Source of the DNA: a virus
DNA length: 42,583 nt
Reading direction: 5' to 3' (one strand)
IMG/VR virus record: IMGVR_UViG_3300032893_000119
Location: 1 to 42,583 of that record
The notes beneath the pieces are model-generated. The model was not told the origin of the DNA, searched no databases, and was given only the letters and a program-made list of their open reading frames with translations. The stretch's first letter is position 1. Each line of letters starts with the position of its first letter. A program made the position numbers and the translations under genes. Of this stretch, positions 24,083 through 30,055 are shown piece by piece.

Positions 24083-24352
24083 TCAGTCCCCGGTGTAGGT
24101 GAACGGGTTTGCCTCGCACCGGTAGGCGTCCCCTGTTGCCATCTGATGGCTGACCCGGGCATAGTCCTGAGCCGCGATCGCATGCGAGCGCATGTAGGCG
24201 GCGAGCCCCTGCATGCCTGCGCGCTCGGCTTCGTGCATCTCGTGCCTGAACGTGCGTGCACGGTCGGCCCAGTAGCAGCGGGTGTTCTGGTGGATGCGCG
24301 CGCACTCGCGCTCGCGTTCGAAGGGGTCGAGATCGTTGTAAGGGTAGGTCAT
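24083..24352 (-). CDS. Hypothetical early protein
   Basis: An 89-residue protein starting MTYPYNDLDPFERERECARI, rich in Arg, His and Tyr, helical and hydrophilic. AGGAG is six bases before ATG 24352. The start overlaps the upstream stop as ATGA. Function unknown. Confidence 0.55.
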   Translation of the reverse strand: MTYPYNDLDPFERERECARIHQNTRCYWADRARTFRHEMHEAERAGMQGLAAYMRSHAIAAQDYARVSHQMATGDAYRCEANPFTYTGD

Positions 24353-24579
24353 GATTCGCTCCTGAGGCCACATGCGCGCAGGAACGCGCGCCGATCGAGT
24401 GCGTAATACTGCGCGTAGTAGCGCGCGGCGTCTGTCGCTTGGTAGGCGTCCGAACGGGCGCGCTGGTAATCCGCATCTTTGAGGTTCGGCGTCGAAAGCA
24501 ATTGAAGCGGGCGTTCGATCGCGGCTTTGAGTGCGCGGGCGCGCTTGGCTTCGTACAAAGCGAGAGTGATCCGGGTCAT
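24349..24579 (-). CDS. Hypothetical early protein
   Basis: A 76-residue basic helical protein starting MTRITLALYEAKRARALKAA. The leader CCAAGGAAGCACC before ATG 24579 is a variant of the shared early leader. Tyr-rich stretch ARYYAQYYAL near residue 58. Function unknown. Confidence 0.55.
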   Translation of the reverse strand: MTRITLALYEAKRARALKAAIERPLQLLSTPNLKDADYQRARSDAYQATDAARYYAQYYALDRRAFLRACGLRSES

Positions 24580-24638
24580 GGTGCTTCCTTGGTTTGGGTG
24601 GGTGAGGTGCCCCCGCTGGTGTCGCGGGGGCTGGTGGA

Positions 24639-25646
24639 TCAGGCAGTCAGCAGCGCAGCCGCGCGATTCTTGAGGTCGTCGCCAGCGCCGAACCAAGCCG
24701 AATTCATGCGGTTGTCGGCAGAGGTGGCGCGCATCTTATGGTCGGCGTACTCCGTGACCGCGTTAAGGAACCCCCATGCAGTGCCCTTGACGCCGTCGAT
24801 GCTTGCACCTTTGGCTTCGCCGTTGAACAGGGACAGGATCGACTGGAACGCGCGCGACTCGCTCACCTTAGTGACTGCCTCAAGCTGGGGCAGCGCCTTG
24901 TCCTTCTCCGTGGCAAGCAGGTTGAACAGGATCACCTCTGCACGGTCCCGGGAAATCTGGCGGTCGGCCAAGCGCCGCGCCTTGTCGGTGAACTGAGCGA
25001 ACGAGTCGTCATGGATCAGGCCGAGCGCTGCGGCCATCTTGTCAGCGTCGTAGCGCGAGCGGTGCGACACGGCAAGCACGGTGCCATCCTTCGCACCCAT
25101 GGCCATCGACAGGGTGTTATTGCACACCACGCGCACCGTGGTCTTTTTCCCCGTGGTCTTCAGCGTGCCGTCCGTGGCAGTCACGAGCAGCGTATAGCCG
25201 CGCACGTTGTCCCCGGGGACGATATCCGCTGCTTCACCCTCGAAACTCGCCAGAGCCCAAAACCGGCGCCCGCCGAACAAGGTACCGGCAGTCTCGATTT
25301 CGTAACCTTGCTGGCGCGCCTCATGCGCCAGCGTCTCGAGAATCTGGCGCGGCTGCACGACCTTGAACGAGTCGGAGACGATCGCAAGCGGCGCTTTCGT
25401 GTCGGAGCGCATCAGGACGTGTTGATCTGGCATCGACGCCCAATGGTCCGCCCCTTGATCCCGGCCGGTCGCATAGCGCACGACGCCGCGTTGGATGCGC
25501 CAGTCCATGCCGGCAGCGACCGCGATTTCGTCAATCGACGCGCCGCGCGGGAGGATGGCATGGTTGGTTTCGCCGAAGTGCCACTCCTTGCGAGTGGACA
25601 TCATTTCGTATTGACCGTTGGCGCGTTGCGTGATTTCGTGAGACAT
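24639..25646 (-). CDS. DUF932 phage/plasmid-like protein
   Basis: A 335-residue protein matching the DUF932 (phage/plasmid-like TIGR03299) pattern. It has an early W-x-I-x segment (GMDWRIQRGVVRY), the central block HVLMRSDTKAPLAIVSDSFK and KVVQPRQILETL. The C-terminal end has GTAWGFLNAVTEYADH and SAWFGAGDDLKNRA. Members are widespread in phages and plasmids; the molecular role is not settled. The start is ATG 25646 after AAGGAAA. It is the first large gene of the early arm and probably strongly expressed from promoters in 25647-25995. Confidence 0.8.
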   Translation of the reverse strand: MSHEITQRANGQYEMMSTRKEWHFGETNHAILPRGASIDEIAVAAGMDWRIQRGVVRYATGRDQGADHWASMPDQHVLMRSDTKAPLAIVSDSFKVVQPRQILETLAHEARQQGYEIETAGTLFGGRRFWALASFEGEAADIVPGDNVRGYTLLVTATDGTLKTTGKKTTVRVVCNNTLSMAMGAKDGTVLAVSHRSRYDADKMAAALGLIHDDSFAQFTDKARRLADRQISRDRAEVILFNLLATEKDKALPQLEAVTKVSESRAFQSILSLFNGEAKGASIDGVKGTAWGFLNAVTEYADHKMRATSADNRMNSAWFGAGDDLKNRAAALLTA

Positions 25647-25753
25647 GATGGTTTCCTTAGTTGAGTTCGACCAAGCGCGGTTAGCGCTTGTCGGGGTGTG
25701 CACCGGGTGAGCCCCCGGGGGCCGCTGCGATCAGCGTGAAGAGAGTATATGCC

Positions 25754-25797
25754 ACATACAGACCGATTCCCGGATTCGGGGGAATAAACAACATACA
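25754..25797. promoter_or_regulatory. Compound module: two ACATACA motifs around an inverted repeat
   Basis: ACATACA at 25754-25760 and at 25791-25797 flank a TTCCC...GGGAA inverted repeat centred on GGATTC. A closely similar arrangement occurs at 26704-26740 (ACATACA, TTCCCCCGATTACGGGAA, ACATACA). Both copies point in the early transcription direction, which suggests a protein-binding unit. Confidence 0.6.
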
Positions 25798-25825
25798 GAA
25801 TAGTAGGTTACAGCCCGGGTTTTAT

Positions 25826-25856
25826 TCTGTTACAGATTCCGGGAATATGGCACCTA
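25826..25856 (+). promoter_or_regulatory. 31-bp regulatory element, copy B
   Basis: Begins TCTGTTACAGA and ends GGCACCTA on the plus strand. It shares 25 of 31 positions with 23721-23751, which lies in reverse orientation. The central part here is a perfect ATTCCGGGAAT palindrome. Confidence 0.55.
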
Positions 25857-25924
25857 CAAGCCACGGGGAGGGGTCGAAGCCACTACCGCACCGGGGCAGG
25901 GGCGATCGGAGATTGTGGGTGCCT

Positions 25925-25957
25925 TAAAACGCGGAATCACTGTTTTGGTGCGTTTTA
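25925..25957. other. Inverted repeat downstream of the regulator gene
   Basis: TAAAACGC (25925-25932) and GCGTTTTA (25950-25957) form an 8-bp stem with a 17-base loop, about 40 bases after the stop of the regulator gene on the minus strand. It is A/T rich at its ends, so it could end the regulator transcript or serve as an operator. Confidence 0.4.
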
Positions 25958-25995
25958 TAAAAGATCAGGGTTTTATGTGATTTTGCGTATGTAGC

Positions 25996-26454
25996 TCAGT
26001 TGACGTGGAAAGTAAGGGTAGGGTCCCAGGTTTCGGCCATGACTGCACGGAGAGCCGGGTGCCGTTCCACCATAGCGAACACGAGTGCTTGACAGCACTG
26101 ACTGCGGGTGATTGCGAGAGTGCGGGCCATGCGGTCCAGAGCAGTCAACTGGACCGGATCGAGATGAAGCACCAGCGGGCGGTTATGCGGACGTTTGGCG
26201 GACGGGTGCTTGGCAGCGGCAATCGAACCTGCGCGTAGTTTCTTCGGACGCCGCACCAGCGGCGCGGTTGCATGTTTGATGGCGTGCGGGGTTGTAACCG
26301 TTCGCGGATCATTATTGGCGAGGACTTGCACCAGCGTGCGCATGACTGCCGGAGGCTGCATCAATTTTGATTGCGGATTCTTGCGGTGCAAGAGTTCGCC
26401 GAGACGCGCCAAAGCCTGTATGTGTGCGATGCGAAGACTGACTGAGATTTGCAT
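25996..26454 (-). CDS. Putative tandem ribbon-helix-helix DNA-binding regulator
   Basis: A 152-residue basic protein with two segments that look like ribbon-helix-helix units. The first is MQISVSLRIAHIQALARLGE plus a second helix near PAVMRTLVQVL. The second is RPLVLHLDPVQLTALDRMAR plus TRSQCCQALVFAMVE. They are joined by a Lys/Arg/Pro-rich linker. Each has a short beta strand followed by two helices, as in Arc/CopG proteins. Two units in one chain would act as a built-in dimer. It sits at the head of the early arm beside the repeated motifs, so it is the natural candidate to bind them. AAAGG precedes ATG 26454. Confidence 0.55.
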   Translation of the reverse strand: MQISVSLRIAHIQALARLGELLHRKNPQSKLMQPPAVMRTLVQVLANNDPRTVTTPHAIKHATAPLVRRPKKLRAGSIAAAKHPSAKRPHNRPLVLHLDPVQLTALDRMARTLAITRSQCCQALVFAMVERHPALRAVMAETWDPTLTFHVN

Positions 26455-26545
26455 GATTGGAACCTTTCAAAATTGAGGATTATCACGGAATCCGATCATT
26501 ATTGACCAAGACCAAAGGCCCAAAAATTTTGTCGCGTCCGATGAC

Positions 26546-26740
26546 ACATACAAGGATCGCGCGTCGTATCTATTAATCAATATTGATTGGATAGATAGGA
26601 TAGAGGGGTGCAGTCTCCAATGAAAAGCCGGTATCACACATACAAATTTTTGAGGTGAAACTTGCCTAGCAGTGCAGGATAGTCGGCCCTTTAAGCCACA
26701 CACACATACAAATTCCCCCGATTACGGGAAGTGACATACA
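26546..26740 (-). promoter_or_regulatory. Left-facing TGTATGT motif array (four copies)
   Basis: ACATACA on the plus strand (TGTATGT leftward) at 26546-26552, 26638-26644, 26704-26710 and 26734-26740. The last two flank TTCCCCCGATTACGGGAA. Three of the four are preceded by CAC, giving TGTATGTG when read leftward. All face the early arm. Confidence 0.65.
26575..26588. promoter_or_regulatory. Perfect 14-bp palindrome
   Basis: AATCAATATTGATT is an exact inverted repeat in an A/T-rich patch between two TGTATGT motifs and about 120 bp upstream of the regulator gene start. Typical size and symmetry for a dimeric repressor operator. Confidence 0.55.
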
Positions 26741-26786
26741 GACCCCGCTATCACGAAAAAGTATCCCGATTTCCGCGATTCTGAGG

Positions 26787-26793
26787 TGTATGT
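26787..26793 (+). promoter_or_regulatory. Right-facing TGTATGT motif
   Basis: First copy in the region that reads TGTATGTG on the plus strand, facing the late arm. The orientation switch from left to right therefore falls between 26740 and 26787. Confidence 0.55.
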
Positions 26794-26821
26794 GTTCTAG
26801 TGCTCCGTCGCGTCCCAGGCA

Positions 26822-26855
26822 ATCAGAATTAACGAATGAGGCGATCAGAATTAAC
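26822..26855. repeat. Two direct repeats ATCAGAATTAAC
   Basis: Exact 12-bp copies at 26822-26833 and 26844-26855, 22 bp apart start to start (two helical turns). Same face of the helix, as in iterons or activator sites. Confidence 0.7.
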
Positions 26856-26883
26856 AAACTCGACGAAGCGCGGGAGGGACGGG

Positions 26884-26899
26884 GGGAAAAAATTTTCCC
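26884..26899. promoter_or_regulatory. A/T-tract palindrome
   Basis: GGGAAAA and TTTTCCC arms (7 bp) separated by AA. Could be an operator, a bend, or a DNA-unwinding element of an origin. Confidence 0.45.
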
Positions 26900-26906
26900 G
26901 GCCCAC

Positions 26907-26941
26907 TTCCAAAATGTCCCGTCATTTTTCCAAAAAGTCCC
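26907..26941. repeat. Two direct repeats TTCCAAAAWGTCCC
   Basis: 14-bp copies at 26907-26920 and 26928-26941 differ at one base and are 21 bp apart start to start. A second pair with two-turn spacing beside the first pair. Confidence 0.65.
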
Positions 26942-26962
26942 AAAATCTGGATAGTGATCCCC

Positions 26963-26978
26963 TGTATGTCTTGTATGT
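26963..26978 (+). promoter_or_regulatory. Two right-facing TGTATGT motifs
   Basis: Copies at 26963-26969 and 26972-26978, nine bp apart start to start, both facing the late arm about 200 bp before its first gene. Confidence 0.6.
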
Positions 26979-27064
26979 GGGAGTTACACTTCCGTGGCGT
27001 GCAGACAACACAATTCAGTTGTACACTGTCTTCGGTTTCCTCCTCTACCCTCCTCGGGTCTTGG

Positions 27065-27139
27065 CCCCGGACCCTTCAAAGGTTCGGGGAACTTTCTTCG
27101 CCGCTTGCAAAATTGCAAGTGCCGGGGAACTTCCCGGCA
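27065..27139 (+). other. Three consecutive hairpins in the late leader
   Basis: 27065-27089: CCCCGGACC with GGTTCGGGG, one mismatch. 27104-27119: CTTGCAA with TTGCAAG, perfect. 27120-27139: TGCCGGG with CCCGGCA, perfect. None is followed by a T-run. They would form a structured 5' leader about 40-110 bases before the first late start codon, possibly for stability, attenuation or antitermination. Confidence 0.5.
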
Positions 27140-27178
27140 GGTGCAGAATCCATGCTTTCACCACCCCCGGAGAAACGC

Positions 27179-27394
27179 ATGACGAACCCCTTGCCAGACA
27201 CCCGCCCCCTCTTCGCGACTTTCAGCCTCGACAGTGCAGAAGTGGATTTGCTGATCGCCGCTGTCGAATACGTGGACAGTCACGCCACATACAACACGGC
27301 AGCTTATCGAACGTTGCAGGCTCGACTCCAGAACGTGAAGCAGAACGCTTTCGGGAAACGCAGTGTGAAGACCGGCGATGAGCACCCAATCTGA
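27179..27394 (+). CDS. Small protein ahead of the large terminase
   Basis: A 71-residue protein starting MTNPLPDTRPLFATFSLDSA, alpha-helical and mixed charge (DLLIAAVEYVDSHATYNTAA). GGAGA lies six bases before ATG 27179. It is the first gene of the late arm and overlaps the terminase start by 17 bases. The position is that of a small terminase, but it is much shorter than usual. It could be a trimmed or unrelated small protein. Confidence 0.5.
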   Translation: MTNPLPDTRPLFATFSLDSAEVDLLIAAVEYVDSHATYNTAAYRTLQARLQNVKQNAFGKRSVKTGDEHPI

Positions 27395-29360
27395 CACCGC
27401 CGCGCTGGTCCTCGAACTCACCAACGATCCGGTGCTGGCGAACCGCCTCTTGTTCCCGCACCGGCATCCGGTGGAGTCGGCCGCGTTCCATCCGCGCATG
27501 ATCGCGGCGTACATGTCGGCCCTGCCCCAGGTGCTGGTGAAGGCGTTCCGGGGCTCGGCCAAGTCAACCACGGCCGAGGAGGTCATGGTGCAGGGTGCGG
27601 TGTTCGGGGGGTTCCGCTACGGGCTGATCGTGGGAAGCACCTACGACCGGGCGGTGGACCGCCTCGCCACGATCAAGCGCGAGTTGGAATTCAATCCGAA
27701 GCTGCTCACGATGTTCGGTGGGCTGGAGGGCTCCTCGTGGGGTGCGGAGAAGCTGATCCTGGCGAACGGGTGCATGCTTCGCGCGATCGGGCGCGGGCAG
27801 TCGGCCCGGGGCCTGAAGGAAGAGACGACGAACAGCAGGCCCGACTTCGCGTTCTTCGACGACCTTGAAGAGGAAGAGACGGGCGACCACAAGCGCCCGG
27901 TCGATGGGCTCGCGGTGTGGCGCTGGATCACGCGGGTGCTGGTGCCGGCGATGGCGGAGGACAGGCAGCCGCGCATCCGCTGGGCAGGCACGCCGCTGGG
28001 CGAGAACAGTGCGCTGGAGATGGCGGCGGCGTCTCCCGACTGGCGCACGCTCACGGTGCCGCTGTACGTCGGCGACTTGACCGAGCGCGATCCGGCAAGG
28101 ATCGAGCCGACATGGCCCGCGCTCTGGCCCGCCGGGAAGTGTCTCGCGCTGCGCGACCGCTACGAGCGTGCGGGGGACTTGGCGGGGTTCAGCCAAGAGT
28201 TTCTGTGCCGCTCGATCGACAATCAGGTGCGGCCGTTCCGGCAGGAGACGATCCACGTGGTGAGCCCGAAGAGCAGCTTCCGGCCGAAGACGCTCATCGT
28301 GGACCCGGCACGCACGACGAACGCGAAGAGTGCGCGCACCGGCTACGTCGTCACTTCCTGGCTCGGGAACGTCTTGCAGGTCCACCACGCGCAGGGTGCG
28401 TACCACACGCCGGCCGAGCAGGTGACGAACATCTTCGACTTGGCGCGGGTTTTCAACCCGGGGCTGATCGCCGTCGAGAAGGATGGGCTGGAGGAGTGGC
28501 TGATGCAGCCGCTGCGCGCCGAGATGGTGAAGACCGGCGACGTGCTGCCGATCGAGGGGATTCGCGCTCCGAAGGACAAGATTGCGTTCATCGGCGGGCT
28601 GCAACCGTTCTTCAACGCGGGCGAGGTGCTGTTCGCCCGGGACTTCCCGGACTTGACGAAAGAGTTGCTGGCGTTCCCCTACGGGCTGAAGGACATCGCC
28701 AATGCGCTGGCGTACGCGGTGCGGTTGCGGCCCGGCAGCCCGATCTACCCGGGCTTCACCGAGGACCACATCCAGCCGTTCGTTCCGAGCCCGCTGCGCG
28801 CGACGATGTACCTCGCGATGAATGCGACGCCGGGGCTGCTCGCCGCCGCGCTGGTCGCGGTGCAGGACGGCCGCGTGCACGTGCTCAGGGACTGGGTGCG
28901 CGAAGGCACGATGGCGGACATGTTGCAGGTGATCAGCATGGACATCGGGAACACGCAGACGCCCACGATCGTGATCCCGGGCGACCGGGCGAGCCCGACC
29001 GATGGTGCGGGGCTCGGCGTGGCGCTCCAGCGCGCAGGCGCCCGGTTCGTCACGAGCGCGCGCACGGTCGAGTCGGTGGAGTGCCTGACGGACATCATGC
29101 GCCAGACGTTGGGCGGGCTGCCACGGTTCACCGTGGCGCCGGACGCGGTATGGACGCTGAACGCGCTGGCCGGCGGCTACTGCCGGGAAGCCACGGGTGC
29201 GGTTATCCTTGCGCCAAAGGACGGAATCAGCAAGACGATCGCACAGGCTCTTGAAACGCTCGGACGTACCGCCATCTCCACCACATTGGTCGAATCCGAG
29301 AACTTTGGAACTAACGCACTGACACGCGGCGGTTCACCCTTCAGGAGCTTGAGGCGATGA
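27378..29360 (+). CDS. Terminase large subunit
   Basis: A 660-residue packaging motor. Walker A variant FRGSAKSTT at about 57-65 (Gly-Ser-Ala-Lys-Ser), Walker B with catalytic acid DFAFFDDLEEEE at 156-167. The C-terminal nuclease begins with TLIVDPART near residue 305 and continues through further acidic strands. It starts at ATG 27378 inside the upstream gene, ends overlapping the next gene as ATGA. It cuts and pumps phage DNA through the portal. The Lys in the P-loop is kept, so the motor should be active. Confidence 0.9.
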   Translation: MSTQSDTAALVLELTNDPVLANRLLFPHRHPVESAAFHPRMIAAYMSALPQVLVKAFRGSAKSTTAEEVMVQGAVFGGFRYGLIVGSTYDRAVDRLATIKRELEFNPKLLTMFGGLEGSSWGAEKLILANGCMLRAIGRGQSARGLKEETTNSRPDFAFFDDLEEEETGDHKRPVDGLAVWRWITRVLVPAMAEDRQPRIRWAGTPLGENSALEMAAASPDWRTLTVPLYVGDLTERDPARIEPTWPALWPAGKCLALRDRYERAGDLAGFSQEFLCRSIDNQVRPFRQETIHVVSPKSSFRPKTLIVDPARTTNAKSARTGYVVTSWLGNVLQVHHAQGAYHTPAEQVTNIFDLARVFNPGLIAVEKDGLEEWLMQPLRAEMVKTGDVLPIEGIRAPKDKIAFIGGLQPFFNAGEVLFARDFPDLTKELLAFPYGLKDIANALAYAVRLRPGSPIYPGFTEDHIQPFVPSPLRATMYLAMNATPGLLAAALVAVQDGRVHVLRDWVREGTMADMLQVISMDIGNTQTPTIVIPGDRASPTDGAGLGVALQRAGARFVTSARTVESVECLTDIMRQTLGGLPRFTVAPDAVWTLNALAGGYCREATGAVILAPKDGISKTIAQALETLGRTAISTTLVESENFGTNALTRGGSPFRSLRR

Positions 29361-29977
29361 AACACATCTTGATGATTGCGTCACTGGCTGCTGCGGCTCT
29401 TGTGGGCTGCGGCGGAGGTGGCGGTGGTGCCGGGGGTGGTGTCCCGGCTTCGTTGGTTGCGACATCGCCTCCTGCTGCACCCCCGGCGGCGTCGGCGAGC
29501 CCTGCCGCCGGGGACTGCACGGTCGCGTACTGGGGCGACAGCATCAGCGCGCTCACGGCGCCGCGCCTGGACCCCCGCATCACGGTGCATGCACACAGCG
29601 TCGTTGGAGGCACCGCCCAGGCCGCGCAGACGGCGTTCCTGCAAGATCCGCTCGCCGAGCCGATCGTGGTGCTGGAGTACGGCACGAACGATGCGAACGG
29701 CGGCAGCGACCTTGAGGCGCCGCTCTCCAGCATGATCGACCGGGCATCTTCGCTGCACCGCACCATCATCCTGACCGGCATTCCGCACGAGACAGCCGGT
29801 GCAGTGGCCGTGGAGGCGAACTACAACTTCTGGATGAGCACGCTGAATCTGCCTTATGTCAATTGGGGTAGTACGAGCGGCGGGCTTATGGCGGACGGCG
29901 TGCATCCCGACGATGCATATCAGCAGGTGCTGGCGGACGCTTTGAGCGCCAAAATCCTGGAAAGTTGCAAAAAGTGA
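29357..29977 (+). CDS. SGNH/GDSL hydrolase lipoprotein
   Basis: A 206-residue protein. The signal peptide MKHILMIASLAAAALVGC has a lipobox LVGC with Cys18. A Gly/Pro/Ala linker leads to an SGNH hydrolase: Ser62 in YWGDSIS, Asn111 in EYGTNDA, and Asp180/His183 in DGVHPDD, all four blocks intact. It is therefore probably exported and anchored in the host envelope. It sits between terminase and portal, overlapping the terminase stop. Such position and export fit a receptor-modifying or superinfection-exclusion esterase, or a late helper of lysis. Cys54 and Cys203 could form a disulfide. Confidence 0.8.
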   Translation: MKHILMIASLAAAALVGCGGGGGGAGGGVPASLVATSPPAAPPAASASPAAGDCTVAYWGDSISALTAPRLDPRITVHAHSVVGGTAQAAQTAFLQDPLAEPIVVLEYGTNDANGGSDLEAPLSSMIDRASSLHRTIILTGIPHETAGAVAVEANYNFWMSTLNLPYVNWGSTSGGLMADGVHPDDAYQQVLADALSAKILESCKK

Positions 29978-30055
29978 AGTCCTTTTTTATTCAGCAAGCC
30001 ATCTTTCTGGTGAAAAGCAAGATTCGCGCGGCACTTTCGCGCTAAATTCGCGCGC

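Larger units (their letters stand above)
25647..25995. promoter_or_regulatory. Early control region upstream of the DUF932 gene
   Basis: 349 bp without a gene. It holds two TGTATGT motifs facing left (ACATACA at 25754-25760 and 25791-25797) flanking a TTCCC/GGGAA inverted repeat, the 31-bp element copy B, and TAAAACGC/GCGTTTTA arms (25925-25932, 25950-25957). On the minus strand a good -10-like TATACT follows the 25754 motif by four bases, but no TTGACA-like -35 is correctly placed. Likely an activator- or repressor-controlled early promoter. Confidence 0.6.
26455..27178. promoter_or_regulatory. Divergent control region between early and late arms; replication origin candidate
   Basis: 724 bp without a convincing gene; short frames here lack ribosome sites and coding character. 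It is more A/T rich than the genome. It holds seven TGTATGT motifs, a perfect 14-bp palindrome, two pairs of direct repeats at two-helical-turn spacing, an A/T-tract palindrome and three leader hairpins. No consensus sigma-70 promoter was found by eye. The layout suits a bidirectional promoter region and possibly the origin. Confidence 0.6.

Noticed and set aside
25985-26045. tRNA-like string GTAGCTCAGTTG near 25990
   Set aside because: It resembles a tRNA D-arm start, but no matching acceptor, anticodon or T arm follows, and the bases code for the end of the regulator gene on the other strand.
26501-26530. Sigma-70 promoter from TTGACC at 26502
   Set aside because: No acceptable -10 hexamer at 16-18 bp spacing; the A/T run there does not match.
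26467-26703. Small minus-strand frame in the control region (78 aa)
   Set aside because: No ribosome site, no coding character, and it overlaps the motif array and the perfect palindrome.
26836-27381. Plus-strand frame through the late leader
   Set aside because: It crosses the repeats and hairpins, lacks a ribosome site, and ends inside the terminase start. The 71-aa gene from 27179 in another frame has a proper site.
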